Shown in pieces: positions 12,201-25,784 of a stretch of 64,000 bases of DNA; positions within the stretch are counted from its first letter, which is position 1; each line of letters begins with the position of its first letter. Both the position numbers and the translations under genes were made by a program. The notes under the pieces are model-generated. The model did no database searches and was not told the DNA's origin. It was given only the letters and a program-made list of their open reading frames with translations. Source of the DNA: Cavia porcellus (taxonomy: Eukaryota; Chordata; Mammalia; Rodentia; Caviidae); NCBI RefSeq assembly GCF_034190915.1, contig NW_026947493.1:40046501-40110500 (forward strand), read 5' to 3'.

Positions 12201-12409
12201 AGAAAGCTGAAAGTGCTTTGAATTGAGTGCCTGGAATGCAGTAGTTCCTCAGTAAACACAAGTCACATGTTTAATTGTATTTTTTGTATGCCCAGCAAGA
12301 TAGATTATGCTAGTATTTGCTATGCTATGCTAGCAAGATAATTTGCTAGCATTCAGAGCTTGTGGCTTTTCACTATTGCTTATTCTATTGGAATGGGTTT
12401 AACTGATAT

Positions 12410-12430
12410 AATATATATATATATATATAA
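12410..12430. repeat. (AT)n tract
   Basis: Short alternating AT run. Confidence 0.85.
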
Positions 12431-12944
12431 CTTGCTATATATTTGAGTGTTCTCCAGCTAAATTTTTGAGATATATGTGTAGGTTTGGATTGATATTGGA
12501 CACACAACTATTTAAATATGAATTTTGATATAACTTTCAGTTAAATCATGTCTGCTTAGTAACGAATCCTGATTTATAAGTGTTTCCTATTAATTTTTCA
12601 TATAGTTCTCATGTCTTTTGAAAACACATTAATAGGTTTTACTTAGGTAAGACTAACAAAGAAAACATATTTTTCTTGTTACTCACTTTAGTTTGAATCA
12701 AGTGGAAAACCCATGCAATGTCTTACAAAAGATTAAAGATATTGATGATTTTTAGGAAAAGTTGCCTAGAAAGGTTTTCCCCTTATAAACTGATGATTGC
12801 TAATTCATTAGTTTCGCTGAATACTCTTTGTTTGAATCAATAGTGTTCAGTATTGGCATAGCGAACTAAAAAGTATGTATTTTGCTAATATTCAGAAAAT
12901 TAAACAGTTTATTTAAGCAATTCAAAAATTAAAGTTGATGTGGA

Positions 12945-13190
12945 TTTTTATGCATTCATTAGGTATTTACTCAGCACCAAATTTTAGACATGGTGGTAAA
13001 AAACACAAAATTTCTGCTCCTGTGTTAGTTATGTTTTTATGGAAAGATAGATAATCAATATGTAAAGAGGAAAGTGAGACAACTGTAGGTAGAAAATGTA
13101 GTGAAGAACAGACTGTACAGCAATAGGATGCATTGATGAGGATGTGCTAATAAGACTGCTGAATGGAGCGTGGGTGGTGAAGGAATTAGA
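12945..13190 (-). mobile_element. L2 LINE 3' fragment
   Basis: On the + strand the sequence reads 'aggtatttactcagcaccaa', then a 'catggtggtaaaaaacacaa' block, then 'gctcctgtgttagttatgtt' and 'gatagataatcaatatgtaa'. This follows the complement of the L2 3' end (TATTTATTGAGCACC..., GTGAACAAAACA..., CATGGAGCTTACATT..., ACAGACAATAAACAA). Strongly diverged. Confidence 0.55.
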
Positions 13191-13199
13191 GGAATCCTG

Positions 13200-16100
13200 T
13201 CACTGATTTTGCATGTAGGTGGGATGATTATGCTCTGAGAATAAAAGGAATCTGTCTTATTAATGAAAACAGACTCCAGTAAAGAAGTAAATGAAAATCA
13301 AATTTAGGCCTGTTAATTTTAAGATACCTTTGCGATAACAACAGGAGACACACTGACCACTCTCTATTGTTCAGAGGAGAATTTAATCTGGATATCTACA
13401 TTTTTTGTGTCACCATGGGCCACAAGAAGGAAGCACAGAGATGTTTTCTGGATGCAGTCAAGTTGCTATCTTGAATTCCATCTCCATATTGGAGAACCAC
13501 AGCATTAAGACCCGGGGATTTGGAAAATTCTAACTTCCTTCAAGAACAGAATAAAATGTTCAAAAGCCTTCCAATCTCATAGTTATCCCTTCCAAGAGCA
13601 TTGTCTGGCATCACATGACCCATCACTTGATTTTTGACAGCATTCTATATCTTTTTCAACCACTGAATGCCATTGTCCTCTCAGTAAAACACCTGCATAA
13701 ATATATAGAATATATTTGTGCCCTCAACTTTACCCATTACTGTTGTGTGGTTTTCTAAAGGGATTGTAAACATCACAAAGAAGAGCTTGGTTTTCTTTGC
13801 TCTAAATCATCATCATCATCATCATCATCACTGTTCAAAACTGCCCATTTCCTTCACACAGTTATCTGAACTCCTCTCCGTGGCAAGTAGGAGCATAAGT
13901 TGAGATCCTGAAGTGAAGCATGGGTGTGAAGTGTGAGGAGTGATGTAGGTTAGGGATTACTTTAGTGTATTTGGGGTTAGACAATGAATGGAGAGCTGAG
14001 AGAAAGGTCTTGAAATGCCATGTTGATGCCACAGGTATTTCCTTGTCCTAGTTATATAAATAAATATTTATAAAACAATAGTTTCTCTATCCACAAACTC
14101 TATTTTATCTCTACATCTATTGCATCAAAATAGTTCCTCAAATTATTACATAGCACATTTAAGAAGCAAAGGGTGAACATCAAAAGAAGATAGTCTCTAG
14201 AAACTCACAGTATGAGGTTGGCGAAGGGAGTTAGATAGACCAAAGCACAGGGGAAAATTTTAGATTGGAAGTAGAATGTAGACCAGAGACAAGTATTCTG
14301 GGTTTGAGTATGCATAGTGCAATATGAACCTGAAAAAGACCATCTTAGCCTCTTGGTGAAGTCATAAGGTCTTTCTGAGTGGCATCCATGGCTTTGTGCA
14401 GGCATGGTCTGCGCTGAGCTCAGAGAGATTCAACATCACTCTGGTTTTCTTTCTTATCTTCTTCTTGCTCTTGTGTCCTAGTCCATTTGAGCTTCTGTGC
14501 TGGTGGAAGAGCACTATCACTGCAGAGAAAAGAGGCATTGAGGCAGGCTGATCTGAGGTTACCATTAGAAGAACGGCATTTCTTTATGAGTGAAGGCTTT
14601 GTCTCCAAGAACAGAAGATTTATCCGAAGCTGTCAAATATGATTGCCGTTTCCTGATCCTCCAGATTTATGTGAAAACACAATAGTTCCTTTTTTAAATA
14701 GAAAAACAATAGTTTTAGAAATGCTTTTTAAAGGACTTAGTATAGGTGATGTCATTAGTTTATTAATAATGAATGTGGTGACTTTGAAGCAGAACAAAGA
14801 GATGATGTAAACGGATAAAATTTGCCTCGTTGGACTATGAGCTGTGTGAATCTATAATTTGGGTTCTGGGTAAGGGATTGGTAGTGTTTTATAATGATCA
14901 GGAAGAATGCATCTGGCAGGGGATTGTCTTGCATTAGCAGAAGTCTCTTGGGGGTAAAATGGCAGATAAGATTATTAAAATCAATGCTGTGGAGGAAAAT
15001 AAATGAAAGCTAGAAAAATGCTAGTAGGAAGAAATATCATTAAATGTAAAGAATATACAAGTGACAACATACTGAACATATTTTCTTTCTTTGTATGAAA
15101 GAATAAAGAGTAACATAATGTTCCTTAATTTTCAGAAGAGTTCATATAATAATTTCCCATTATAAGTTCAATGTAGAAATGTGTTGTGATAGCCTAGATA
15201 GCTAAACTTTCTTTACAGTGTATAATCATGCTATTCCAGTAGTACCCCAGAGATACTTTCTTTACCTGAATAAAATTTTAATGAAGCATTAGATTGAGTC
15301 ACAAATCACATTCTGTCCAAACTTGTGATTGACCAAAAATCTAAGATTAACAGCAAATACTAAAATAACAGAACTAGGACTGAAAATGATATGAACAAAC
15401 TAAAAGGAAGCCTTAAAACCAGTGAGATAAATTGTAGCAGTGATAAACATAATGATCTGCAGTTAACTTTAGAAAGTCAGCTGCCTAAGTGAAGACTGAG
15501 TCAGCCAGACTTTAAACAGTGGGAGTTAAGTAACTACAAATTTAGTGAGAGCCAGCAGACTCACCCATCTGTGAAAATAAGGCCATCTGATCTTAGGCTG
15601 CACAAACAAAAGCATAATATGCTAATAAATCAAAACAGTCTATTAAATTCTTAACTATGTAGCTGACAACCATACCTGGAGCATTATATCCTGTTCAGGT
15701 GCTATGTTGGTTTGAGTACAGGACAGTAGGATTGTAGAAGTTTTATTATGAAAGGCAAAAATAAAGATGATTGCTTAGTTCATGAGGGAGATAGAGACTT
15801 GAGATTACAAAAGAGAGTCATTCAATTATATTTGGATTCACAATATAATACCAGAAAAGTTGTTAACAGATAAATACAGATTATAGAGAAGCTCTTGTAA
15901 TAATTTCAGCTGTCCCATGATGTTGTTGGTTGGCTCATATGTTTGTGAGATTTTCTTCTGTGGAATGTTTAAACCAACTTTAATGGTAAATCAGAAATGT
16001 CAGAAACATGACATGCTTAGCCCAGAAGGCTGTAGACAATGAGAAAAGCCATCCTGTGAGAGAGGAGCTGGCAGGGCCATAGGCGTGAGGCTATCCAAGA

Positions 16101-16490
16101 AATGTAAACATATAGCTAGAGGACTTGATGTTTGCCCTGCTGGGATTTGGTCTTGCTTTGGTTCTCTTGCTTTCAATCTCCGTACTCCTTGCTTTCAGAA
16201 TGGGAATGCTTTTCTGCTGCTAATGTACCATGGAATTACATAATTTGCTTCTGATATTTTACAGAGAGTCACAGCTAAGAGTTTACAATGATGCCTTGGA
16301 AGGGATGTGAATTTGTACTTTGACAAATTCTGAATCCACTGAGACTTTGGGGAAGGTACTATTTTGTTTTCACTTGTATGCATGAATTTTGTATTATGGT
16401 AAGTAGAATTATTAACTTGTGTTTTTTATTTAGGCTAACAATAGTTTAAGGAGATAGATTTGGGTATCAAATTGACAAGGAAAAATATGA
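13200..16490. other. Unassigned sequence
   Basis: Apart from a (CAT)n microsatellite at 13806-13831, I recognise no gene, RNA or repeat family. The short open frames are not distinguishable from chance. Confidence 0.5.
13806..13831. repeat. (ATC)n microsatellite
   Basis: Eight tandem ATC units are directly visible. Confidence 0.92.
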
Positions 16491-16499
16491 CAGTTAAGC

Positions 16500-16790
16500 A
16501 TAATTTTTAACTTGATTGTCTTGAGAATCTCCTGTGAAATTACTGAAGCACACTTGAGGGTGTGTCTGGATGGGTCAGGAAGGGTGACTCTGTGCTCTGT
16601 ATCTGGTCTCTTACCCCTTTCTCTAGCACTGTCCCCTTCTATGCTTTCCTGTCAGCATGAACTGAGCAACTTGCTTCTGCCACACCATTCTACCATTCTG
16701 ATTCTGCCTTAGAAACGACTGGCCATGAACTCAAACCTCGGAAACCATGAGTCAAACTAAATGTCTCTTCTTTTAAATTATGTATGATGC
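16500..16790 (+). mobile_element. Unresolved interspersed repeat, LTR-like 3' end
   Basis: The order 'gtcagcatgaactgagcaac', 'ttctgcc', 'ggaaaccatgagtcaaacta' and 'aatgtctcttcttttaaatt' resembles abundant rodent repeats that end in AACCATGAGTCAAAATAAATCTTTC. I cannot say whether it is a MaLR-like LTR or a DNA element. Confidence 0.4.
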
Positions 16791-16799
16791 ATATTGTGC

Positions 16800-19700
16800 C
16801 CCATTGATATAAGAGCGGACCAATACATTCAGGTTGAATTGTTTCTATACAACAGTGTGACAAAGAGATTCTACCACTGTGTAGAGCTAACTCACACTAT
16901 ATATGAAAGATAACTTGGAATTTTGAAACATTCCCTCCATCTCAGACAGTGTACGATTCTATTCTTTACCCTTGATTATACAGCTGCCATATTCAGTTAA
17001 ATTATAGCTATGTACCTAAAGAGAAGAGTTATTGTGCATGCATGTGTGCATGCTTGTGTCTGTATGCAAGTGTAAATATAAGTGTAAATATGTATAGATG
17101 TTCGTACAAACACAAACACTTGATAAAGCTTGCTTTTTCTGAATTCTGTAACATTTCTCTACAGTTCTGTGAATAAAATCCTTGAGCACAGTTGGTGCCA
17201 CTCTTCTCACTGGATATATGTGCAAAAGAAAACTGAGCTTAATGGCAAGGTGACACATAAACAAAACAGGAAAACAGGAAGTGAAGAACCAGAGCTAGAA
17301 ATAATGAACTTAATATCAATTGAAACCTCACAACATGGAAATTATCCTATGTAACTTTTACCTATGCGACTTTCATAAGAATATATTCTTTCAAATACAA
17401 CACTGCAGGAAATGAGCATATCCTGAGATGGAGACTCCTAGCCATTGTGTATTACATTTCAAGCCAAACAATTTCATTGTAACTTCTGGGGGGAAAAAAC
17501 ACATCTTTTTTCCCATAAAAATATAAAATATTTTCAAAGAAAGCACCTCAAAAAGAAGGAATAATCCTTCCTTCATTTCTGGAGAATTCCATGAGATTTT
17601 ATATCTTTTGTGATTTTGGCAGAGGTAAGGCTTTTTTCCTATATAGCTGCAATTTCAACCTTCTGAACATTAAACAGATATAAATTATCTACAAGGCTAA
17701 AAAGTCTTTGATTAACAAGCTAGGGAATTGCAGGTATTAAAATTGCCCCCCAGAGGGAGCCCATATCGTTCCATGAATGCATTAGACATCTACTTTGAAT
17801 TACAAAGAAAAATTAATTAAAAAGTATATGTTTATAAGTAATGTGTGTTCCCTTGAGTTCATTCTAAAAGCCACATATGTGCAGAATCTAATAAAAATTA
17901 AATTACATTAGCTGCATATTTTACTTAAGCAACATAAGGAAAAAGATAAAAACTGGTGATACCTAATGTCTCGTTCAAGAAAGCTTCTTCAGTGCCCCAA
18001 CAGATCTGAATGAATTTTAATACTCAGCGTTCACTGGAGAATTCTGCGTGCAGCTGAAAATACGACTGTGGTTACCTTACAAAAGGGTGATCCAGAGTCG
18101 CTGTGAACAGCCCTGCTTCTAATCTATCTGCTGTCCTCTAAATTATTCTGTCCATGTCCACATGGGCTCTGCAGAGTTGGTGGTGATAGAAAGATTCAGC
18201 AGTCTCGATTTACAAGGTGTCATCTATGCTGGGAACGAGCAGGCAGCACTGCTGATTGCTGAACATTTTAACACACTCAACCTCAGGCACAGCCTTCCCA
18301 TCCATCTGATCTTTCAGACGATGTGGCCTTAGCTTCTCTAGATCTGTGCAAGTCTAGAAGCAATAAAAATGTTATGACATCCAACACTTTCCCATATTTT
18401 GTTTATTCCATAGATATCTAATTTCATTCATTTTTGTGCCTTCTCCACCCCTCCCTGTGCTTTTTCCCCATTCAGTTACCATGGAAACAATTTCCCTGGT
18501 AGGGGAGGAGCCTAAAGGCATCCAGGAGTGTGAAGCAAAGTCAATTTATATTATGGTTTTGTGAAATATTGGGAGTTTGTAATGGTTGTTATCGCCACAT
18601 ATGGTAAATCAATGTTTCTCTAGAGCAAATTTCTAAATATTGATATGAGGATGGAAGTGAGAGAATTATATAGAACCAGACAGCTCAGCTACTTGCATGG
18701 CAACCTTTCAGGTTGACATTTCAATTTTCATTTGCATGCCCAAATAAAATACAAAAGAGAAAAAAGTACTATTTATTAGTTAAAATCTATTTTAAATTCT
18801 TTAAAGGCGTCAATTAAACACTAACAGAAGCATATAGTTGTTTCAGTGATACAAATTAAAAAGTGCTAGCTGAACACTTATAAAGCTGCCTGGGAGTATA
18901 AACCTGCAATTTTTTACATATATCTTATAGATAGCACTGTAGTTATGCCATCCTTATGCTCACTATCATTGTGCTAAGTCAACTGGTATTTGGACAACCA
19001 TGTGAATGCAATAAGTACAAGTTTTAAAAGATTGTCAAAATATGTGCACCTCACCCAAACAAGTAAGGTGGTGACACTTTCAGATTTTGAAGTAACCTGG
19101 TTTGTCCTCCTTGTCAAAACCAAAATTTGTTTATTTGGTTTTTCTCATAGCTGATCTGCTCTCTGTTTTCTCTCAAAGAGCCGTGAATGATGAGACGACA
19201 AAATATTGGATTATTTGTGCTCTCGAAACAGATGCCACCTGAGTTGTGACAGGTATTTTAAGTATAATCTTCTGCATTCACTTAACACTCTCATTTGAAA
19301 ATTTTCAAACCTTGGGCATATTCTCGTTCATTTACCACCAAAACGAAATGCTTCTTGGGCATGAAGAGACAGCTGGGAATAAAACAGGACCAGTGAATGC
19401 AGGTGTGTACCGGGAAGGGAAAACAGCCGAGTTAGAACTGTCTCAAAAAATTGACTCCATACCCACTCAGAACGACAGTGACTGAGAAGTCTCTGAGTTT
19501 TTTTTTTTTTTTCTTTGTTTTTGTTTGTTTGCCTCATGATAGAGCACCCTGTGCTAACTAAAAAGATTAGCAAAAATGCAGTTTAGCTGACATTTTTGAT
19601 AGCAGTCTCTTAAAATTGTTCTGCTTAATTCTCCCCCACCCTCACATTTTTGTCTACTGATAGAGCATGGTCATAGGCTGACAGTACGTTTGAAATGTAA

Positions 19701-20355
19701 TCTCATTTCTTCTTTAAGTTTGGGAAAATGCTTATTTTATAAGCTTTTATAAGCTTTTGAGATGAATACTTTTCAGCTTGAAAGGGATATCTTGAGAAGA
19801 AATTTTAAAGTAAATGTTCAGATAGATGATTTGTAGTTTTTAAAAACTATAACTGAAATATTCAGACTTGGAATTTTACACAAAGACAATAGGAGGAAAC
19901 CTAGAGGGTGGGAATGGAACATTGCTGTTTGATTTATCTCAAAAAGTAACTGGGACTTCACAGAAATCTTACGAGTCAAGAGACTGACAGAGTTCTCTCT
20001 TTTTTTTTTTCAACCCCTTTGTTCTCTTTATTTCTGAAAAATGCTATTTAAAAGGCTACCATCATTTTGTCTGCCATTTGTTTGTACCAGATGAGTTGAT
20101 TTCATAATTGCTTCTTACCAAAAAAGTAAATTCAAAATAAGTGTGCTGTAACATAGAGAATCGGCCAGAAGGCAGGTTCAGAGAAGTTACTGCAGTTTGA
20201 ATAGTCTGGCAAAAATATTCTCACCCAGGAAAGGTCTGGGGCTAGTGTACAAAGCAACGCACCTCCTACCTAGGGTGAACACAGGGAACACCTCTGCAGA
20301 GTGAACATTCCTACTCAACTGGAGGATTTGTAAGCAAATTTCTTTTCCAGAAAAA
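16800..20355. other. Unassigned sequence
   Basis: No gene or repeat family is recognised. The block at about 17960-18560 is less AT-rich and less repetitive than its surroundings and may be worth a conservation check. Poly(T) runs lie at about 19499-19512 and 20000-20011. Confidence 0.45.
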
Positions 20356-20363
20356 TTGTGTGT

Positions 20364-20402
<39 letters not shown>
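20364..20402. repeat. (GT)n microsatellite
   Basis: About 18 uninterrupted GT units. Confidence 0.93.
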
Positions 20403-20404
<2 letters not shown>

Positions 20405-20564
20405 ATGTGCATTTTGCCAGAAAAGGCAGGCAGTGTCCAGCTTTACTATTAATAGATGTTTACGATACATAAAATAAAAATACACAGTTACATCAGTTTT
20501 CTTTATTGATGCTTTTCACTATTAGGATAAGTCACGTATTTTTTTTCCAATATACCCTCTCTAG

Positions 20565-20640
20565 AGCTGGGGATTTGGCTCAGTGGTATAAGTGCCTATC
20601 TGGCAAGCAAGAGGGACTAAGTTTGATCCCCAGTATCATC
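20565..20640 (+). mobile_element. ID-type SINE with TA-repeat tail
   Basis: 'agctggggatttggctcagt', then a diverged tRNA-like body and 'agtttgatccccag' (B box region). The usual A-rich tail is replaced by the TA microsatellite that follows directly. Confidence 0.85.
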
Positions 20641-20700
<60 letters not shown>

Positions 20701-20707
20701 CAGAGAG
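20641..20707. repeat. (TA)n(GA)n compound microsatellite
   Basis: About 20 TA units are followed by a GA run. It probably grew from the tail of the adjoining SINE. Confidence 0.92.
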
Positions 20708-20709
20708 AT

Positions 20710-22435
20710 TTTTAATTTTTTATTTATCATTGTGTTGGATGTGATTGAAAAGTATGATGAATGCTTGAATTTTTTAAAAGTTTTATCACAGCATTATCAT
20801 TAATTTCCCTTAAATTATTCCTCTGTATTTCAAATGCATTTATCCCATCATTCTTGCTGCTTTTTGAAATAGTTCTGGTGGTCATCTTTTGTTTGTTTAA
20901 TTGTGCTGCTGTGGCTGCTGTGATATCCTGAGCTCCAAAACATTTATCTTTCATGGTCATTTTGACTTTGGGGAAGAGTCAGAAGTTGCATATCTGGTGA
21001 ATAAAGCTGATGTGGGCGCACCACAGTGTTTTCACATGGTTTCCTTTTCATTGCATGGCACTCAGCCAAGTGTTTCCTGTATATGTGATTGCACCTCATA
21101 GAGACATTCATGAAAGATGATTCCAGAGCTGCTTCAGAAAGTGGCAAGACTGATAGAATAGGTATGTTACAGACAAGTGAAAATATTCTGATTGGGATTA
21201 ATGGCAAAATAATACATTTTTACTTTAATTTTTTTTAAATTTAAACAATAGTCATATGTTTTAATTACATCTTACATTTAAGCACAGATGCATGACTAGG
21301 ACAAGAGAGGACTACTGGTCTATTCTGGAGATAAATAAAGACAGGAAGTGATCTGCTCCCGTGGGTCTTTTCTTTGATCCAGGGAACTTCTGAATCCAAT
21401 GACATTTTTCTGATCTCTCTAGTGAGAGATAACAGGCAAGTTCAGGGCACAGTTATGATTTTGATGTATAACTTTATTGCTTTAAATAAGGTCAACACTA
21501 TCAGAATTCGCTTCCTTGTCTCTGCAGTATGGTGAATGCATGCATGTTAGACAGAGATAAGGTGTCAATTTAGGAACTATCTGGTTAACTGTCAATCATG
21601 ATTAACGAAAGAGAAAACATTGGTTTTGGATTTTTTTAAGAATAAATTTTCATTTTTAACATTCTTGTATTTGTGACGTAAAACATTAAAAGATGCACAG
21701 TTTTTTCTAAATGCTTGTGGTTTGTTTGTTTAGCTTTGGGTTTTGGATAAACAGAAGTCATGGATCAATGAAGAAAAAGGAAATATTCAGCAATCCAAAT
21801 CTATTTCATGGTGAAATCTATGGTTTCCTTCAATGACCCTTCTTCTGACCATGTCCTGAGTGGGAGTTATGCATAACATGCAGGGAGGCAGGGCAATATT
21901 TTCATATTTTTGGTTACTGAATCTTGGTGATCTAACCCTAACTCATGACAATTCCATTTTTATGTCACTTGAGTTTTTTCTTTAGTACTCTCAGCCCTGC
22001 AGGTCTGTTCCTCTTTGTATGGCAAATGGGTCATATGTAGGTAGTAAGAAAAAGAGTCTAGTACTGTCCAGGAAGTTGGTGAAAGGATAAAACAGGGAAG
22101 AGGCTCTAATAGCATGTTTAGAAAAGGAATTTAAATTGTAAGGAGGGATAAAATTTTTAAAACCAGAGGCAGACAAATCTGGTCCATATCATTTGAGGGT
22201 CATTGTGGTCAGGTGTGTGTACATGATGTCAGGAGAGTCACAAGCCTGGCCAGAGTTGCTGTTGATGGGTATTTGGTGTTTGACACAGTGACAGGCCTAG
22301 CACGTGATGGGAAGACTGAAAGGATCAATTAGTACATCAGTTCTCATGTGCTGTCATAATTTGGTTAGGTCTGAAGTTCTAATTGCACTGTTTTATATTA
22401 AGGCAATCTTAGATTCATGTTCAGTTATGAAAGTC
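20710..22435. other. Unassigned sequence
   Basis: No recognisable gene, RNA or repeat family by eye. Confidence 0.5.
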
Positions 22436-23389
22436 TACAGAGAACATATATGTGTCTTTTATCGATTTTCTCCCAGTGGTGACATTTTGTAAAACTATAG
22501 TACAACATCTCAATTAAAATAGTAGAAACCATATAACCAAGCCACTATACAAATATTTCTATCACCACAAGATATTTTAGTTTGCCTTTTTATAACTTAC
22601 ATAATCACTAATTTGCTCTTTGTTTCTGTTCTGTTACCAGGTCAAGAGTGTTCTACATTGGAATCACATACTAATATGAACCTTTGAGTAATGGCTTTTG
22701 CCCCTTAGCATAATTCTCTGTGATGTGTATGAATTGCTATATGTGTTGATAGTTTGATTCTTTTTTTTCCTTTAAATTATATTTCATCATATGCATTTAC
22801 CACAGATTTTTATCACTCAATCGTTTCCACTGAAGGATATTTTGGTTGTTTCCAGGTTTGGATTATTGTGACTTACTAGCTAAACTAATTAAGTTTTAAA
22901 GAAGCTTCTATTAACTTCATGCAGAGATACTTGTATGAATATGAGTCATTCTTTAGAATAATTGGTGGGAGTGAAATTGCTAGGTTGTATAGTGCATGCT
23001 GAGATTCTTAGGAAGTTATCAAACTGTTTTCCAAGAGGCCATTCTGTTTTATAGTCCCTCTGGTAAAGAAAGAGTGATCAAGTTTCTGTGTGTCCTCATC
23101 AGTGTTTTGTGTTTTCACTGCTTTTAGTTTTACGATTCTGATAGGTACATACCAATATCTTGTGGATTTAATTTGCATTCTCCTGCTGGATAATGATACT
23201 GATATCTTATCCGTGTGCTTGTTTTAGTTATATGACTCTTCAGGTCTTTTGTTCATTTTCAGTGAAATTACTACTTTTATTGAATGAACTTTGAAAGTCT
23301 TACATTTTCATGGTAGATGCTAGACCCTTGTCAGATGCAGTATTTCTGAATATTTTCTCACATTTTGCATCCAAGATGTTTTATGGAAG

Positions 23390-23458
23390 AGGAGTTTTCA
23401 GTTCTTTTACGCATCATCTCACCATTTATAAATCTGAGAATTTCATGCTTAGCTCTAG
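23390..23458 (+). repeat. Inverted duplication arm 1
   Basis: These 69 bases match the complement of 24421-24489 with 6 mismatches (about 91%). The 3' part of this arm is colinear with normal L1 ORF2, suggesting that this is the original and the other arm the copy. Confidence 0.85.
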
Positions 23459-23778
23459 ATTGTGAAGTTGTTCTTCTATATATGTTGTAAAAAATATTTA
23501 CAACCTTTATTTTTAACTAAAATATGAAACACAGATTAAGGTTCCCTTTTGGCCTCTAGATGTCTATTTGCTCCAGTACCATTTGTTGAAAAGATTGTCT
23601 TTCTGCAATGGATTGCTATTGTACATTTATTAAAACTCAGGTGAGTATATTTGTGCAGTTTGATTTCTGGCTTCAGTTGATTTATGTATCTATTGCCACA
23701 TAGTTTGAATATTGTAGCTATAAAATTAATCTTGAAGTCAGGTAGACTGATTGTTTCTTCTTTTATAAAATTGTTTTT

Positions 23779-23870
23779 GGCATTAGAGATTTAGCTGGCG
23801 ATAGAGTGCTTACTTAGCAAATGGGAAGCCCTGGGTTTGGTTCTTTGTACCAACTTTTTTTAAAGACAAA
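23779..23870 (+). mobile_element. Diverged ID-type SINE
   Basis: 'gcattagagatttagctggc' with 'gagtgcttacttagcaaatg' and 'ccctgggtttggttctttgt' retains the order of ID A box, anticodon-like region and B box, followed by a short T/A-rich end. It lies inside the ancient L1. Confidence 0.7.
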
Positions 23871-24420
23871 AAGGTTTTCAAATTCAAATTTCTGTATCTT
23901 TTCATATATATTTTAGGAAAAATACATTGTTTTATCTATAAAGATGATTGCTGAATTTTCGTAGGAATTATGTTAAAGAAGTATATCAATTTAGGGATTA
24001 TTGACATTTTAATATGTTATTATTCTAATCCATAAACATTGACGTATTTTTCAATGTATGTAAGTCTTTCAAAATTTTTTTTTTTATCAGTGTTGTATAG
24101 TTTTAGCACTCAAGTCCTATACATATTTTCTTAGATTTACACCTAAGTATTTAACTTATTTTATTTCTGGAACTTGTGAATGATATCATACTTCCAATTT
24201 TAGTATTCATATATTCATCACTAGTAAGCAGAAAGATAATTGTCTTTTATAATTTATCATGTATTCTTTGAACATGCTAAACTCATTTCTTGGCTTTGGG
24301 TGCTTTTTCAGATTCCTTTGGAGTTTCTGCTTAGACAATGATATGATGAAATAAAGAACATTTCTTTCATCCTTTTCATTCTATATGACTTTTATTTTTC
24401 TTTCTTGCCTTATTTCATTT

Positions 24421-24489
24421 CTAGGGCTAAGCATGAAATTCTCAGAACTACAAATGGTGAGATGATGCCTAAAAGAATTGAAAACTCCT
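24421..24489 (-). repeat. Inverted duplication arm 2
   Basis: Complement of 23390-23458. It replaces expected L1 sequence right after 'cttgccttatttcatttcta', where normal L1 would read a CTGGCTAGGAC-like string, so a CTAGG microhomology lies at the joint. Confidence 0.85.
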
Positions 24490-25640
24490 GTTCCAGCATT
24501 TGTGTACTGCATGTCAGATACTGTCGATTTTGTTTCTTGAGGTCAGGCCTCTTTCATCCAGATTATCACATTTAGTTGTTTAGAATGTAAAGTTTTTTTT
24601 TTTTTTTTTTTCATATTCTTTTGTTCTCTTCAGGTCTTTAGCAATATCCCATATTTCATTTGTAATATTGGTAGGTTTTGTCTTCTCTCTTTTTTCTTTG
24701 TTAGTGTCACTAAAATATTGTCAATTTCATTGATATTTTCTAATAATTATCATTTTGTTTTATTTTTCTTCATTATTTTCTAGTTTCCAACTCAATGTCT
24801 GTTTTTCTATTTATCATGTCCTTTATTTCCTTGTTTTAGGTTCATTTCATTCTTATTTTCATGAATTCTTCAAGTACCTGCTCAAATTATTGATTTAATA
24901 GTTCTTTTCTAGTGCTTAAATTCAGTGAGATAAATTCTTTTTTGCTCAGCTTTAGTTGCATAGCACTGATTTTGATATCTTGTATATTTTGTTTTTTTCG
25001 AATGATCCTTTTTAAAATTTCTCATGAGATTAATTTCTCTTTGACCACTTACTAAGGCAAGTAGTGTTCAGTTTTAAAATGTGAAGGATTTCCTGCTATC
25101 TCTCTTTTGCTAGTTTCTAATTTGGTTCCACTGATCAGAGAACATATTTTCTAAGATTTCAATCATTTTACATTTTTGTTTTGTTACAGAAGATGTGTTC
25201 TATCTTGGTGAATTCTTGCATGTACATGAAAAAAGCATATATTCACATGTTGGTAGGTACAATGTTTTATAAATATAAATAAATTCCTACTGATTGATGG
25301 TATATTTGGGTTCTTTACCACTGCTGATTTTCTACCTATTTATCAGTTGTTGAGAGAGGAGTACTGAAATCTCCAACTATGATTGGCGATGGGCTTAATG
25401 TTTCTTTTAATTTATAAAATAGTTATTTATTTATTTGGTTTGTTTCCAGAAGTCCATAAATGCGCATTGAATTATTTTCATCTTGACTACTTTACAATTT
25501 TTTGGATTGTGCTATCTTTATCAACGTAGTGTTCGCACCTGTTGATTTTGTTTTCATTCCATGTGAGATCTTCCTAACTGTTGGTATGCTAAGTGATTTC
25601 CTACTGAAACCTGAATAATTTGGTATTACATGTCTCTGCA

Positions 25641-25777
25641 GTTTTTTTTTTTTTTTGTTTTTTTTTTTTTTTTTGTTGTTGTTTATTTATTTATTTATTT
25701 TTGTAGAAGGGATTGAACTTAGGACCACGGGCTTGCAAGGCAGGCACTTACCAGGCTGAGCTAAATCCCCAGCCCTC
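25641..25777 (-). mobile_element. ID-type SINE (complement)
   Basis: Long T runs (poly(A) tail on the complement) lead into 'gaagggattgaacttaggac' and 'gctgagctaaatccccagcc', the complement of the ID head. Confidence 0.92.
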
Positions 25778-25784
25778 CTCATTG

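Larger units (their letters stand above)
22440..25640 (-). mobile_element. Ancient L1 (L1M-type), ORF2 and 3'UTR
   Basis: Read on the complement this is a 5'-to-3' L1 relic. The 3'UTR matches are near 22440-22730 ('ctatcaccacaagatatttt'). The ORF2 3' part is near 22720-23380 ('ggatattttggttgtttcca', 'gccattctgttttatagtcc'). The reverse transcriptase region follows at 23500-25200 ('ctccagtaccatttgttgaa', 'tacacctaagtatttaactt'). An endonuclease-side piece lies at 25300-25560 ('actgaaatctccaactatga'). All frames are heavily broken. It carries an ID-like SINE at 23779-23865 and a 69-bp inverted duplication. The level of decay suggests a pre-rodent L1M insertion. Confidence 0.85.

Noticed and set aside
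13718..13903. Poly-His frame
   Set aside because: It is created by the (ATC)n microsatellite.
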